Source of the DNA: Limanda limanda
Taxonomy: Eukaryota; Chordata; Actinopteri; Pleuronectiformes; Pleuronectidae
DNA: 64,000 nucleotides
Direction of reading: 5' to 3'
Assembly: GCF_963576545.1 (NCBI RefSeq)
Contig: NC_083646.1
Location: 15,656,961 to 15,720,960, forward strand
Below are positions 38,923-50,423 of the stretch, piece by piece. The notes under the pieces are model-generated. The model worked only from the letters and a program-made list of their open reading frames with translations, was not told where the DNA came from and searched no databases. Both the position numbers and the translations under genes were made by a program. Within the stretch, counting starts at the first letter, position 1. Each line of letters opens with the position of its first letter.

Positions 38923-39342
38923 TGTTTACCCATTGTTTTTAACATCTGACTTTCTGTTCCGTGATGCAACTGTGTTCAGCTATTCAAAAACAATGCTTTA
39001 AAATCCTCTGTCCTACAACTTTCCTGTGATGCCTTTCACTGGCAGTGTCTGTTTTTTTGTAAGATTATTGTGCTGCAACTTTAACTTCAAAAACAAATGC
39101 TTAGTGATATGGCTAATTATATTATTTAGGAAGTGTAAAAATGAATTTGTCTTCCGAAGGAAATGTAAAAAAGATGAACTCATAGCCATACACTTTTTCT
39201 GTAAAAGAGATAAAAAATGAATTTGAAATTACCATGATATTTGTAACTATTTATTGTAACCTGACTCAGTTTACGTTCCATGATGAGCTTGATTGATTTT
39301 AGCTCTGTGATTGTAACATTATTTATTTGAATTCCATGAAAC

Positions 39343-39348
39343 AATAAA
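39343..39348 (+). terminator. Poly(A) signal of the zinc finger-piggyBac gene
   Basis: AATAAA about 420 nt after the stop codon at 38922. No convincing poly(A) signal that would separate the finger and transposase parts was noticed upstream within the gene. Confidence 0.65.
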
Positions 39349-40560
39349 AAAGATTTGAATAATAAATGCATTTTCGATTTGCTTAAAATGTTGGTAGATA
39401 GGTCCTGTATAGGTTTGTGGACTTTTCATACTACGGGAAAAAAACTGACTCTGAGATAATGTTCAGCTGTCTAAGCTAAGACGGGTTGCCAGGGAGCTGG
39501 CGTGCACGGTAGCCGGACCCTGAAACTGAAGCTTCAAGATGGAATTTAGGCATTATTGATAATCAGGGTGGTTGGATTGATCCGAAAATATTGATGCTAT
39601 TATTGCAACGTGTTTTGTGTGTATCAGTAAAAGCTTCATGAGGAATAAAAAGAGATACAATAATAAACATTAGATGCACTGCTAGATCACATTACCAGAG
39701 CCCTAATTAATGCTGCAGTATTTTTCATAATAAACGTATTTGTTAAGATTTACCTTAATAACTATGTTTTGTTAAAATTTGTCTTGTGTATAAACATCCG
39801 CAGAGAGAATCATAAATGTCCTATATTAGCATGTCATTTAGTGATAGTTGAGTAGAATAAAACCTTATATATTAAGACATCTCTCCTTACCTGCTGCTAA
39901 CAATAAAATACAATGCAATTCATCTTTGATCCTGGCCTCCTTGACTCAAATGCCTGTTCAAATCTGTGCTTTTCCAAAATGTCAAATTGTGAAATCTGTA
40001 AAATATTTATCCATCTCAAAGGGAAAATACAGTGCCATTGGACCAATAAACTCTAATAACAGTGACAAAATAATGAAACATAACTGTGAATGAATGAAAT
40101 AATAATACAGGTAGGTAAGTAACAACAGATATATGATCTAAGAAATACTTTGAAGAACCACATAGTGTATATTTATTGAAAATTGACTTATTAATGTTGG
40201 GGGCAGTGAGAAGTTGATTTAGTAAGGTAGTAAATATAAAGTTTTTTAATGTGCTTGTTAACACGTGGTCACTGATGTGAAATCAAGGGACGCGTCTGTG
40301 TGGCAGAGGGAGATCAACAAAACCACTGAAGCTAAGTGGGTGGAAATGACAAGAAGTACTTTTCACCAAGTTGGATTTGGTCACGTGACGAAGACCAGTC
40401 ATAGAATTAGAGTTGATAGAAAATGAGACGAGTCCCACTCCCAAAACACACCGATGTAAAGCGGTACAGTCGCACTGCCTGCGATCAACAGGTGAAGTTA
40501 ACATTTTTTAAACCGTCATTTACTGTATTTTATAAACAGGTGTGAAGCTGAAGTCACGTG
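39349..40560. other. Intergenic, no gene seen
   Basis: AT-rich spacer without coding signal. Two CACGTG-type E-boxes (about 40382 and 40555) lie toward the next promoter. Confidence 0.55.
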
Positions 40561-40718
40561 TTTTGCTTCCACGCAATGCTTCTGTTTCTTCCGGTTTTCG
40601 TCATTAGCTTCTCCGCCAGGCCACGGAGCAGGACGACAGATCGACATTTGTTCATTTATTTCTGAACACGCTTCTCTCATCTGCAGGGGACGTCCACTGG
40701 CACGGAGGAGTGACCGGC

Positions 40719-40727
40719 GGCCATCTT
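40719..40727 (+). promoter_or_regulatory. YY1-like site in the promoter of the AT-hook finger gene
   Basis: GGCCATCTT (reverse complement AAGATGGCC), close to the probable transcription start. It lies in a GC-rich region whose first non-coding exon ends at 40845 (GCAGAG then GTAAGG). Confidence 0.45.
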
Positions 40728-41544
40728 AGTTGTCCTGTGATCATAACACATCGCGCCAGCAGGAAGTGTGCGAGCCGATCTGTGTGTTGTGCTTCTGTGA
40801 GGTCAACTCTCCTTCAGTCAAACTACATTCAAAGAGCGGGCAGAGGTAAGGCTGGCGTCCACTCACTTCTACGAGCTGGTTAGAGGAATCGCGGACAGCA
40901 ACGCACAGATATTAACGTGCGTGGTATTTATTTGCGGGAGAGGCGTGTGTGCGTTAAAAGCTCAAAGTTGGTTTGGTGGGAGAAAAAAGTCTTGGGTCCG
41001 TTTTGAATGGCAGCCCGTGTTGTTAGCGCTAACTGCTAGCTAGCGTTAGCCCGCTCGATGGACTGTTTTCTTCACGATTAGCTTTAGCTACGTGTGCAGG
41101 CGTACAACGGGTGCACATCTCTTTTGTTTAAATCGCACTTGTTTACCAGATAGAGTCGGTAATGCATTTTAATCAGCTAACACACGGCCGGATGTCCGTA
41201 AGCTGGCACGCAGCTAGTTAGCACAGCTAGCGGCCCTAACGTACGTTAGCCAGGATGAGCTGAAACTTGAGAGATCACAACCGGGAACTCACAGTTAAAA
41301 ACCGCGAAGCTTTGCTAAAAGGTGGCTTTATAAACAACCACTTTGTTGTTACAGCTTAACTAGTGCTGCTGATTACTAGTTTATAAGCATCTGTTGAACA
41401 CAACTGCTTGTTAATGTAAATCTCGACGTGTGTGGGATTATACCCGTGTAGTTTCCCGCTGTTAATCAAACTGCTGCTGTGTCTTTCTGCCTCCATCTTT
41501 TTTTAAACCAGACGGAATTTGTTGTGACCCGCCAGCCTCCCAGG

Positions 41545-43602
41545 ATGGACTCTGATATTTTGAACATAGAGGAGATAGTGATGGGCCGAGGGCTACCAGA
41601 CCCACCTCCTGAAGCCCCCCCGGTGAAACCAGCAGTGGTGTACAAGCCCATCACTTTGAATGGACCCCCTCTCCCTGCTGTTCAGTCCTGTAAGTTACAC
41701 ACTGGCCAGAACATGTTTCTTGAACGCGAGTGCAAGATCACACGTGGATCCCTCATGTAATTCTTTGACATCTCCACCCTCCAGACCAGCATGAAAACCT
41801 GCAGTGTTTCCAGTGCTTCATCACATTCTGCAGTGCCAAAGCCAAGGAGCGGCACATGAAGAAGAGCCACCGGGAAGAGTACAAGCAGCAGCTTCAGCAG
41901 GTGAGTTTCACAATGCCAGTTCCTGCAGATCAGTAGAAATAGTGAGAATTTGAGACACTCACAAATTTCTAAAACAATTTATATATACTTATTAATACCT
42001 CTTTGAATTGGTGTTTATCACACACTTCCATAAGCACATGTTTACACTGGGTTTTATAGTCTTTAAGTTGCAGCCAGTGTCCCATTGCCCCAGACAAATT
42101 GTGCATGCTTCTTAAATAGTTATGGAAGCATTGGCAACTATATTATACTATATATATATTATTATTATTATTTCAGATATTTTAGTATCTTCCATAAGAG
42201 TTTGAAGGTACCGTTTCTCCTATTCTGTTATTGTTTCCCTCCCTGTCCCTTTACAGTTAATATAATTGTAATTCAAGAAAGTAGACTATTAAGAAGGGCT
42301 CCTGTTGCTTGCTTTGTCCTTGAACTGAGTGAATTTGATACACCGAGGAGTTCTTAGATTTGAATACTCTTAATTTTTGTCTGTGCTTTATTGTTATGTC
42401 TTTTTTTTTTCACAGGGAAACACATTGTTCACATGTTATGTGTGTGATCGCACATTTCTGTCATCTGAGGAACTGACAGCCCACCAGCCAACTCACAGCA
42501 AGGATGACAAGCCCTTCAAATGTGTTCACTGCAAGGAGAGCTTTAAAACCTTCTCTGAAGTGTGTATAATTTATATATTTATTTCATCATAACATTTCTT
42601 CATAATCACTGTTAATATTAAAACTGAGTAATACCATTGATATAAAATGAATATCTTTTATACAATTAAAACTTTGTTCCTATTTTCAAATTCTACGGAC
42701 CTTCTGGGTTTATACTACTTATGTAAAGGTTGTGTTTAACATTTTACTCCTCACTTACGCAGCTCACAACCCATAGAAGACAAGTGTGTCCGGAGAAACA
42801 GTTGGTGTGTAAAGATTGCAATGAAACCTTCCGGAGTGCTGGACTTCTGCGTACTCATCGCCTGATCCAGCACCCCCGCCCAGATGTCGAGACTCCACAA
42901 CAGCCAGAGGAGCCCGTGAAAACCCATCACTGCAAGAAGTGCGGTCAGGGCTTTGAAAAGGAGTCCGAGCTGGTTGCTCACCAGGAGAAATACCCAGAAG
43001 GTCAGCAATGCAACGACAGCTCTTCAGCCGCCAAGAAACGCGGACGGCCCACCAAAACCGAAGAACCGGCTGTTGCTGAGAAAAAGGGAAAGCCGAAAAA
43101 GAAGGATGAGGCAGAAGCACCTGAGGAAGCGGTGACGGCCAGCAGCACATCCGTATCAGCAGCACCTCCACCTGAGGAGAAGGGAAAGCCACGTGTAGCA
43201 AAGCGAGGCCGCCCTCCTAAAGCAGCAGCAAAAACCGAGGAGGAAGAAAAGACCCCAGAGGATGAAGGCCCAGCTTCAGGAAAGGAGAAGAAACCGAAAG
43301 CAGACCCAGCCCCCCTGCGTCAGCACCCCTGTCCTGAATGTGACCTCTCGTTCTCCAGCTTGATTCAGCTCCGCGCTCATAAGAAGGAGAAACACGCCCC
43401 GCGGAAAGCCCACCCCTGTGACGAATGTGAAGAGAGCTTCGCCCGCCCCGAGCAGCTGGACGCCCACATGTCAAGGGCTCATGCTGTCGGCCGCTTTGCC
43501 TGTCCGACCTGCGGTAAGAGCTTTGGCCGTGAGCGCACAATGAAAGCTCACCAAAAAAGCCACCCGGATGAAAAGCCCGAAGAGCCAGCTGCGAAGAGAT
43601 AA
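41545..43602 (+). CDS. C2H2 zinc finger protein with AT-hooks
   Basis: A 414-residue protein. Coding exons are 41545-41689, 41785-41900, 42416-42559 and 42763-43602, and all junctions keep frame. A 5' UTR exon ends at 40845 and the start codon lies in exon 2 (from 41512). Fingers: CFQCFITF..KERHMKKSH (exon 3), CYVCDRTF and CVHCKESF (the latter completed across the exon 4/5 junction as SELTTHRRQ), two more in exon 5, and three at about residues 324-401. Between them is a Lys/Ala/Glu-rich linker with two canonical AT-hooks (KKRGRPTK at about 225, AKRGRPPK at about 281), which usually bind the AT minor groove. The first three fingers are paralogous to those of the zinc finger-piggyBac gene immediately upstream. 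Probably a nuclear DNA-binding protein; not named. Confidence 0.92.
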
Positions 43603-44942
43603 TTGAGTTATGGGGACATTTTAAAAAGTGTATGGTTTTTGAAGATTTTAGCCAGGAATTGTCCTTTTTTCAATATTGAAGATTTGATGCTCCACACCAT
43701 GTTTTCAGATGAGTTTGAAATGGTTTTGAGAATGACGTTTTAGCAAATTTTGGGTTGACTTATTGATAATGAGCTGATTAAACTATGGACAAACAGACAT
43801 GTTCTCAATTGACTAACCAAATGTTGTTAAATCCATCTATTACACGCTTTGTCACAGAACATAGTTTATTTGTAAAAACAAACAGTCCTGGTTAACTCTT
43901 TTTTTTTTTTTTTTGATTTGTTTCAGTTTTTTATGCGTGAAATGCGTGTGGTGTGAATTTATAACTGTGTCTTGAGTTTAACCCACTTTGTGGTAAAATG
44001 TTTTTAATGTTTTTTTCCTCCTTTTTTTCAAAACCAATTGGGTAAGTACATATTATGAAGCAAATTAGATGCCTAGTAATGATATGTTTGAATGTGTGTC
44101 AAAAGAAATGTTATGTACAGCTTCTGGTTCATATTGTGCTTCTTTTTTTTTTTACACTTTATATTTTGATTATGTTCCTTTCTAAATTAAGTCTCATTGA
44201 AATATAATTTTTTTTAACAACATTGCGTTCTGCTTACATTTTATTTTGGCCAAGTTCTTCAGATTAATTGTGGAGTGTTTGGCTTGTGGGCAGAAACGAT
44301 CCCCTGTAATCATAATTTTTCTTGCAGTGTAAAAAGGTTCTCCTTTATTTTTTCACTTATTAGAATAATACTTCATGTCTTAGACATTTCTGAAATGGAA
44401 CTCGTTGCTTTGTAATACTTTTGAGTCCCATAAGGATCTGTGTATATCATGTTATTCGCTGATTGGATTGTTTCTCTCCCCACTGCAATGTGTCTGGACA
44501 CTGCAAAAAAAAAGTAATAAAACATGCTATCCTAAGGGAGGCTGCTGATGAAATTACATGCCCTTCTGTCTTTATTGTCACTCACTTTCAATACAGAAAA
44601 CACAACCTGAAAAGCGGACTTATATTGTAAGTGTTGATCTCAGTATTTGTACTCGCACACTGCACATTATATGGGCCTGTTTAATATTAATATTATTTCC
44701 TACCAAATTTGTCTCAATTGAGACAAATGTGAGTTTTACTTACACTATCTTTACTCTTTGAATTGCACGTCCTATTATTCATCATTCATTAGCAAGGTAG
44801 TAAAAGCTTACTAAAAAGAATAGTCAAATGCAATACAATACTAATACTGTATACATTCAAAGGTGCAGTGTGGCACTGGTTGCAAATGTGGTAACATTAA
44901 CTGTCTTGAGCGTGTTTGAATTTCCAACAAATTTCCTATTAT
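43603..44942 (+). other. 3' UTR and spacer
   Basis: T-rich 3' UTR (poly-T runs near 43899-43915 and 44141-44152) with poly(A) signal AATAAA at 44516-44521. After it, no gene is seen before the foldback element. Confidence 0.65.
44516..44521 (+). terminator. Poly(A) signal of the AT-hook finger gene
   Basis: AATAAA about 915 nt after the stop codon at 43602, followed by ACATGC and a T-rich stretch. Confidence 0.6.
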
Positions 44943-45565
44943 AGGGATTGTTCACCCAAAAATGAAAATATCTACTCACCACTCTGCCAATGGATTGGTG
45001 GGTGAGGTATTTGAGTCCACATAAGTTATGTGGACTCAAATACTTAAGAAAAAAAAAAGTGTTATGTGACACAACACTTTTGGAGTTTCAGGGGTAAACA
45101 GAGTTGCAGCGAGGTCCGATACAATCAACGGTACTGGAGACCCATTCTTCAAATAGAAAAAAACATTAAATGCCTCAATACTGCTTAACTCGAAACGGCG
45201 TCATACATCATGTATTTAGCCTTAATGTCCCCTGTTGACCTCTTCTGTACCCACGTCTTTTGCATGGATTGGAGACATGGTGTTTAGGCTAAAAACATGG
45301 TGTAAATCATGTCGTTTCGGGTCGAATTTGAATGTCAGGGCTAACAGACACCACAGGAGCAGTATAGAGGGGTTTAATGTTTTTTTTTCTGTTTGAAGAA
45401 CCGGTCACCATTCACTTCAATTGTATCAGATTGAGCTGCAACGCTGTTCACCCCTGAAACTCCAAAATTGTTTTGTTGACTCAAACACTTCACCCACACC
45501 TTCATCTGCATTGTGGGGAGTAGATAATGAGTGAATTTTCCCTTTTGGGTGAACTATCCCTTTAA
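44943..45565. mobile_element. Foldback-type MITE with long inverted repeats
   Basis: The left end AGGGATTGTTCACCCAAAAA and the right end (reverse complement AGGGATAGTTCACCCAAAAG) are inverted. The match continues inward for roughly 200 nt at lower identity (ACTCACCA..., GAGTTTCAGGGGT.AACAG.GTTGCAGC, then CATTAAA.GCCTC.ATACTGCT). It has no coding capacity, so it is a non-autonomous DNA element with long terminal inverted repeats. A related half-element lies at 51238-51400. Confidence 0.8.
45007..45043. repeat. Perfect 18-nt palindrome with 1-nt spacer
   Basis: The arms at 45007-45024 and 45026-45043 (GTATTTGAGTCCACATAA and its exact reverse complement) flank a single G. It lies inside the left arm of the foldback element and can form a tight hairpin. 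Confidence 0.95.
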
Positions 45566-45896
45566 TCAAGTTATGAAGACTGGGAATAACTACGTTTTTA
45601 GTAAATGTATGTTCTCACTTATTGTTAAACTTAGAGACAGCGCTGCACATTACTCATCTTCTAGGTAGAAAAGCTGTGTTGCTGTTCTGACATGCAGTAC
45701 CCCTCCAAGACACTGGGTGTGCACGATCTCTCCGATCCCCTCTTCTTGCGGTGCTTCATTTGTTTTCTCTCTTCCTCATTCGGTTCCCGTCTGTCATCGG
45801 GACAGGTCAGTGTGTGTACCTTCCTGTCCTGCTCTCTTCATCGCTCTGTCAACACGGCGTCTGATCAAATCTCTCAGTTCGGGGTTTGAATCTACG
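45566..45896. other. Upstream region of the 11-finger gene
   Basis: No coding exon is supported here. Pyrimidine-rich, GC-richer sequence from about 45690 leads into a candidate promoter. Confidence 0.4.
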
Positions 45897-45904
45897 TATA
45901 AAAG
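45897..45904 (+). promoter_or_regulatory. Possible TATA box of the 11-finger gene
   Basis: TATAAAAG, followed about 80 nt later by a good donor (CGCCAG then GTGAGC at 45985). This suggests a short non-coding first exon at about 45925-45984 spliced to the acceptor ending at 46586. The assignment is tentative. Confidence 0.35.
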
Positions 45905-46169
45905 TCGTTTTGAACCCAAGCGGAGCAGCGACCGTCGAGGAGAAAGCGAATGTCCCCGTTGTGCTGAGGCACTCCTCCCGCCAGGTGAGCTCGGGTGTGT
46001 CGGAGAAGAGTTTCCATGGGGAAGCGGTTTGCCAACTTCTGTCGCAAATCGAAGAAGGACGGAAACGAAGAGCTGGAGGACGTGTAACCCATGCAGGCGC
46101 TCGTCAGGTTGGGAGAAAATACTATTTGTCCAGTTTCATAATAAATTTAATTAAAATGTTATGTCCTAC

Positions 46170-46513
46170 AGGTTCAGTGTGTAAGATTTAGGTTAAAGGA
46201 ATCTATTGGCAGAATATAGAAACAATCCTAGTGATGTTTTTACCTGTGTGGGATCATCTAACTTGTACAGAATGGTCCCTCTATATTAATATACTTCATA
46301 TTTACATCAGAAGCAGGTCCAATCTAGGGAGGCCGCCATGTTTTACAATAGTTATAGTAGTCCAGACTGGACAAACGGAACAAGAGTTTTTAGGACAGCT
46401 GAAGGCTAACACAGGTTCTCTCTCATGTTTGGAAGGGGTGGGTAAGGAGTATTCATCCGGAACATGAAACTTCACTACTAGATGTCACTAAATTCTACAC
46501 GCTGAACCTTTAA
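46170..46513. mobile_element. MITE with about 20-nt terminal inverted repeats
   Basis: The left end AGGTTCAGTGTGTAAGATTT and the right end (reverse complement AGGTTCAGCGTGTAGAATTT) form imperfect inverted repeats around about 300 nt of non-coding sequence. It is a hAT-like teleost MITE by appearance. It sits in the presumed first intron of the 11-finger gene, ending about 75 nt before the coding-exon acceptor. Confidence 0.75.
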
Positions 46514-46597
46514 ACTTTAACCCATAACCTCGAGCCTCACCTGCTATTTAATTGAACGCCTGTCCCTCACTTTGTCACCCTGACAGAGCCAGCAGTC

Positions 46598-49500
46598 ATG
46601 TCCATTGAATATACCATCGATATCCAGCTGACGGAGCTGGGATTTCCGGGTCTCCTGCAGCCGCCGGACACCTCAGTCCTAGAGGCGTCGAGTCACCCTG
46701 TCCCCTCTCTGTCCAACACACACAAAAGAAGACGGCTGTCACTGGATGGCGAGGAAGTGGGTCCAGCTAAACGGACCACACATGCAAGAAAACTATCTCC
46801 TGCACAGAGTGTGCAAGATGATGACCAGTCTGCACACTTGGAGCTTTCAGACACCACAGTGGAGGTTCCCACCGCTGGACAGACAGACGACTCACCGCTG
46901 ATCATTAACGAGAAAGAAGACGAACAGGAAAGTGTTCACAATGGAGACGCTGCACAGGACGGTTCCACAGAGGAGCAGCAGGGTGTGGAGGATGAGTCAG
47001 ACGACAGTGAAGTCTCAGATGTCTATGAGGAAGAAGAGGTTGACGTAGAAGAGGACAATGAGGAAGAAGACAGGCTAAACAATGGTATGACTAAAACTCT
47101 ACAAAGGCACAATTGAACTGCTTGAATTTAAAATGCAATATGTGAAGATATACTAGTGCTGACTGATTGCACAGTCTTAATGCTTGACTTGTACTCAGTT
47201 ATTATTTCAGGTAGCGCACTGACAAAAATAACAAACAATAACAAAACATTTATGTGGAGTTGAAGTCTTCTGGCTTGATCTGGATAAAGGTTTTTAGAGG
47301 AATAACTCTTGAAACATTTTTCCTACTCAACAAAAGCTTAATTTCCTCCTCTTGAGGTAACCAGTTTTTCATTCTTATTTTAGTATATAAAAGTATACAG
47401 TTCTGCTTTAATGGAATCAAATGTCCTCCGGGCTAACTGGGAAAAATACATTGAGGGATCACATCTGTTTCAGTGATTAACAGGATTTGTTAACAGTGAT
47501 GAATTATAGATTATTGCCGTTTATTCCTTTTTAAATCTGATGTAAGGTGATACCAACTCAACCAGAATATTTCAGTCCTCTGATTATTTCTAATATTCCA
47601 TTTTACACCTCTCTCTTTAGTGTACATATTTAATGATGATATATTCCATATCAAATTGTCCTTCTTTCTCCAGGGTCGAGTCCTTCAGACAGCTTCAGCT
47701 GCAGCGTCTGCAATCTCCGGCTTCCCTCCAAATTAGAGCTGCAGGACCATATGAACCTGCACACTGGAGCACGGCCATATTGTTGTGCTGAATGTGGGAA
47801 GCGCTTCTGCCAGATTTACAACTACCGAGTCCACCTGCGCGCCCACGCTCAGACCAAAGTGGGGCTACTCTTCTGCAGGGTTTGTCGTCTGAATTTTCTA
47901 TCACAGGAGGATCTGGAGGTCCACCTGTCGAAAACTCACTTTGAGAAAGAGTTCTACGAGTGTGACATGTGTAAAAAGGTTTTTACATCTATGAAGTTGT
48001 GCGAGACTCATGTGCGGTTAAACAAATGTATGCTCCCTGTTGTTTGTGAAGTGTGTGGCTGCCATTTCACCTCTCCGAAATCCCTTGTGCGCCACCGGAA
48101 GAAGCTGTGCCACCGCGCTTTGAAATGCACAGACTGCTCAAGGACCTTCACTAGGAAGAATGCTCTCCTGAAACACAGCTTCTCCCATCTTGGTTTGCTG
48201 CCTTACACCTGCGTACGCTGCCGCTGCCACTTCCGCCTGGCAGCGCTGTACCGCAGACACAAGTGTGAACCTGAACGTATTCACTGTGTGGCATGTCTGA
48301 GAGAGTTTGTTAGTCAGCAGGACTTCAAGCAGCACAAAAAGGACACAGGCTGCTGGGGCAACCAGGAGCCCAAAGGGGATGAGATCAGGTGCTTGGAGTG
48401 CGGACAGATGTTTGATAGTACAGAAGAGCTTAAGAAACACGCCGGAGCTCACCAGCGGGTACTGAAATGTGCTGAATGTGGAAAGGGGTTCCGGTCAGCC
48501 TTGCTGTTGATGTCCCACATGGGCGGGCATGCTGGTCAGTCCCCCTGCCTTTGTCAGAGCTGCGGACTTGGCTTTCCCCACCAGCAGAACTATGACAGCC
48601 ACCTCAAGACCTGTGGGAAAACGCCCAAGCCCGGGGTAAGTGTTGGGACAGAGTTTTAATAGACAATAACACTGTTTTTAATTGCAGCCACCTATTTTCT
48701 GAAGCATTTTTTTTCTCTTTGGCAAAGTTACATTTCTGACCTCCCATGCAGCTGTTGATTTAATTTGAGCTTGATTAAATCTACTTCAAACGATTCAACC
48801 TCAAGACATTCAAACTGCAAAACAAAAAAGTAGTTAAATTGAAATGGCCTAAAATGTGTATTTAATAGCTGTGAAGGTGGGGTCACACTGGAGAAGTTGG
48901 AATTTTTTTTACTTAAATACGGACACAGATTCTGTTGACCCACTAATCGATAAGCTCATGGTTTGTCAATCTCTAACCTAGAAAACACTTCCTGGATTCT
49001 CAAGATAGCCGTTCCTGTTTTTAAAAACACAACTTGAGATGTTTACTTTTGTGACACATCATTTGGATTAACCAGATAATACCAGGATACTAGTGCAGGT
49101 GTACTGTAAAATGCACTCAATGCTAGTGGTAGGCCACTTTGTGGAGGATTTTTCTGATAAGTGTTTTTTAAATAGAATGTAGGTTTGCAGAAAATGTTGG
49201 CTGTTGGTGTTTATTCCTTTACCAGTAACAAACACTTTGCCCAGTCACTCTTGCCAGTTAAAAAAAAAGAGCGTGGCCAGTAGTGAAAAAAGTGAAAAAG
49301 AGGGAACCATAAGACAAGAAGTTTTAACAAAGCAGAACTTTTTGAAGTTGGAATGTCAGTTGTTAAGAAACTACAGGCATCTGTATGATCTGATTTCATC
49401 TGAGTAAACAGGCAAATCTAAGTTGCACTATTACAACCTCCTCTGCTGTTGCCATGTTTGTAGATGTCATCAATTTTCGAATCTGCGCTGCCCTCTAATG

Positions 49501-50423
49501 GATGTATTGCTTAACAACATCCAACAACAAAGGCATGGAAGTCTGTGGACAGTGATGTTTACATTGTTTAAAAAGGACTTATCCCTTATCATATGTAGAG
49601 GCACCGTAAATTAGCCTAAGGTATAACTTTTAATATCCTTATGTTGGTTAAATTGGCATGTCACACTTATGTATTATAAATAATTTTTGGTCACTGGTGT
49701 CTGTTGTCTTTCCCATTTCAGAGTGCGCCCAAAAAGCATCAGGCTTCAAAGGCCTCTTCATCTGAGAAAAAGAAGCTCGACGTCAAACCAGACTCATCAA
49801 GTCCAGCAAATGTAGTCGCCACGTTTGCTGCTGTTTCCAACAAACCTGCTGGACTTGTGGCAGAGGATGTGTCCACTGGCTCTGGTCAACCAGACGGATT
49901 ATGGAGTCTAACCCTTGACAAACAGCCGCCCCCCGGTGTGAACCTTGTTTTGTTTCTTCCCGTGTGTCCAACTGAAAGCAACGGCGGTCCCCTCTCACGT
50001 GCGATTTCTCTACACCTGGGAGCGGATACTGCTCTGGGAAGGCAGCAGAACACCCCTCTGGATTTGGCAACTGGTATTAGACAGGATCCAGAATGTGAAG
50101 GACCTTTGGATTTGTCTAAGAAGTGTAACACATCCAAGACTGCTCTGAGCGTCATTCCTCTTCACACTGTTAAAAATGAGCATCAAGAATTGGAAATCTC
50201 AGGAGAGACTAATGGTATCGAAAAACAAGTTCGTAAAAGCAGTGACCCTGAAGCAACTGCTGCAACAAACCCAGGAGAGGCAGATACTGAAGTGAAGCAG
50301 TGCTACATGGACCAGATGGATCTCTCCCCTCTTAATACTTCCTCTGATCTAATCATCGATATTAAGAAAGAGCCTCAGTCTGATGGCTCGGATTGTGATT
50401 TAGGGTCAGCGAAGTCCTGCTAG
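46598..50423 (+). CDS. C2H2 zinc finger protein, 11 fingers, CtBP motif
   Basis: A 716-residue protein from coding exons 46598-47084, 47674-48635 and 49722-50423. The first exon has an acceptor at 46586 just before the ATG. Junction phases are 1 and 0. Residues 1-162 form a disordered acidic leader with a nuclear-localisation-like patch (HKRRRLSLD). Eleven fingers lie at about 172-475, several of C2HC or widened type (CDMCKKVF..HVRLNKC, CEVCGCHF..HRKKLC). The C-terminal exon has no finger. It holds PLDLSKKC at about 611, a canonical CtBP-binding PxDLS motif, a weaker TPLDLATG, and a SUMO consensus IDIKKEPQ at about 697. That combination is typical of transcriptional repressors, so a repressor role is inferred. 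No orthologue is named. Confidence 0.93.
48636..49721 (+). other. Intron 2 of the 11-finger gene
   Basis: Donor GTAAGT at 48636 and acceptor CCCATTTCAG ending at 49721. Without splicing, translation would stop after a few codons (SVGTEF), giving a shorter 11-finger isoform that lacks the CtBP motif. Nothing else was recognised inside. Confidence 0.7.

Noticed and set aside
45717..46191. Overlapping 145- and 101-codon open frames as coding exons
   Set aside because: No family resemblance, overlap in two frames, and a TATA-like box plus donor suggest a non-coding first exon instead.
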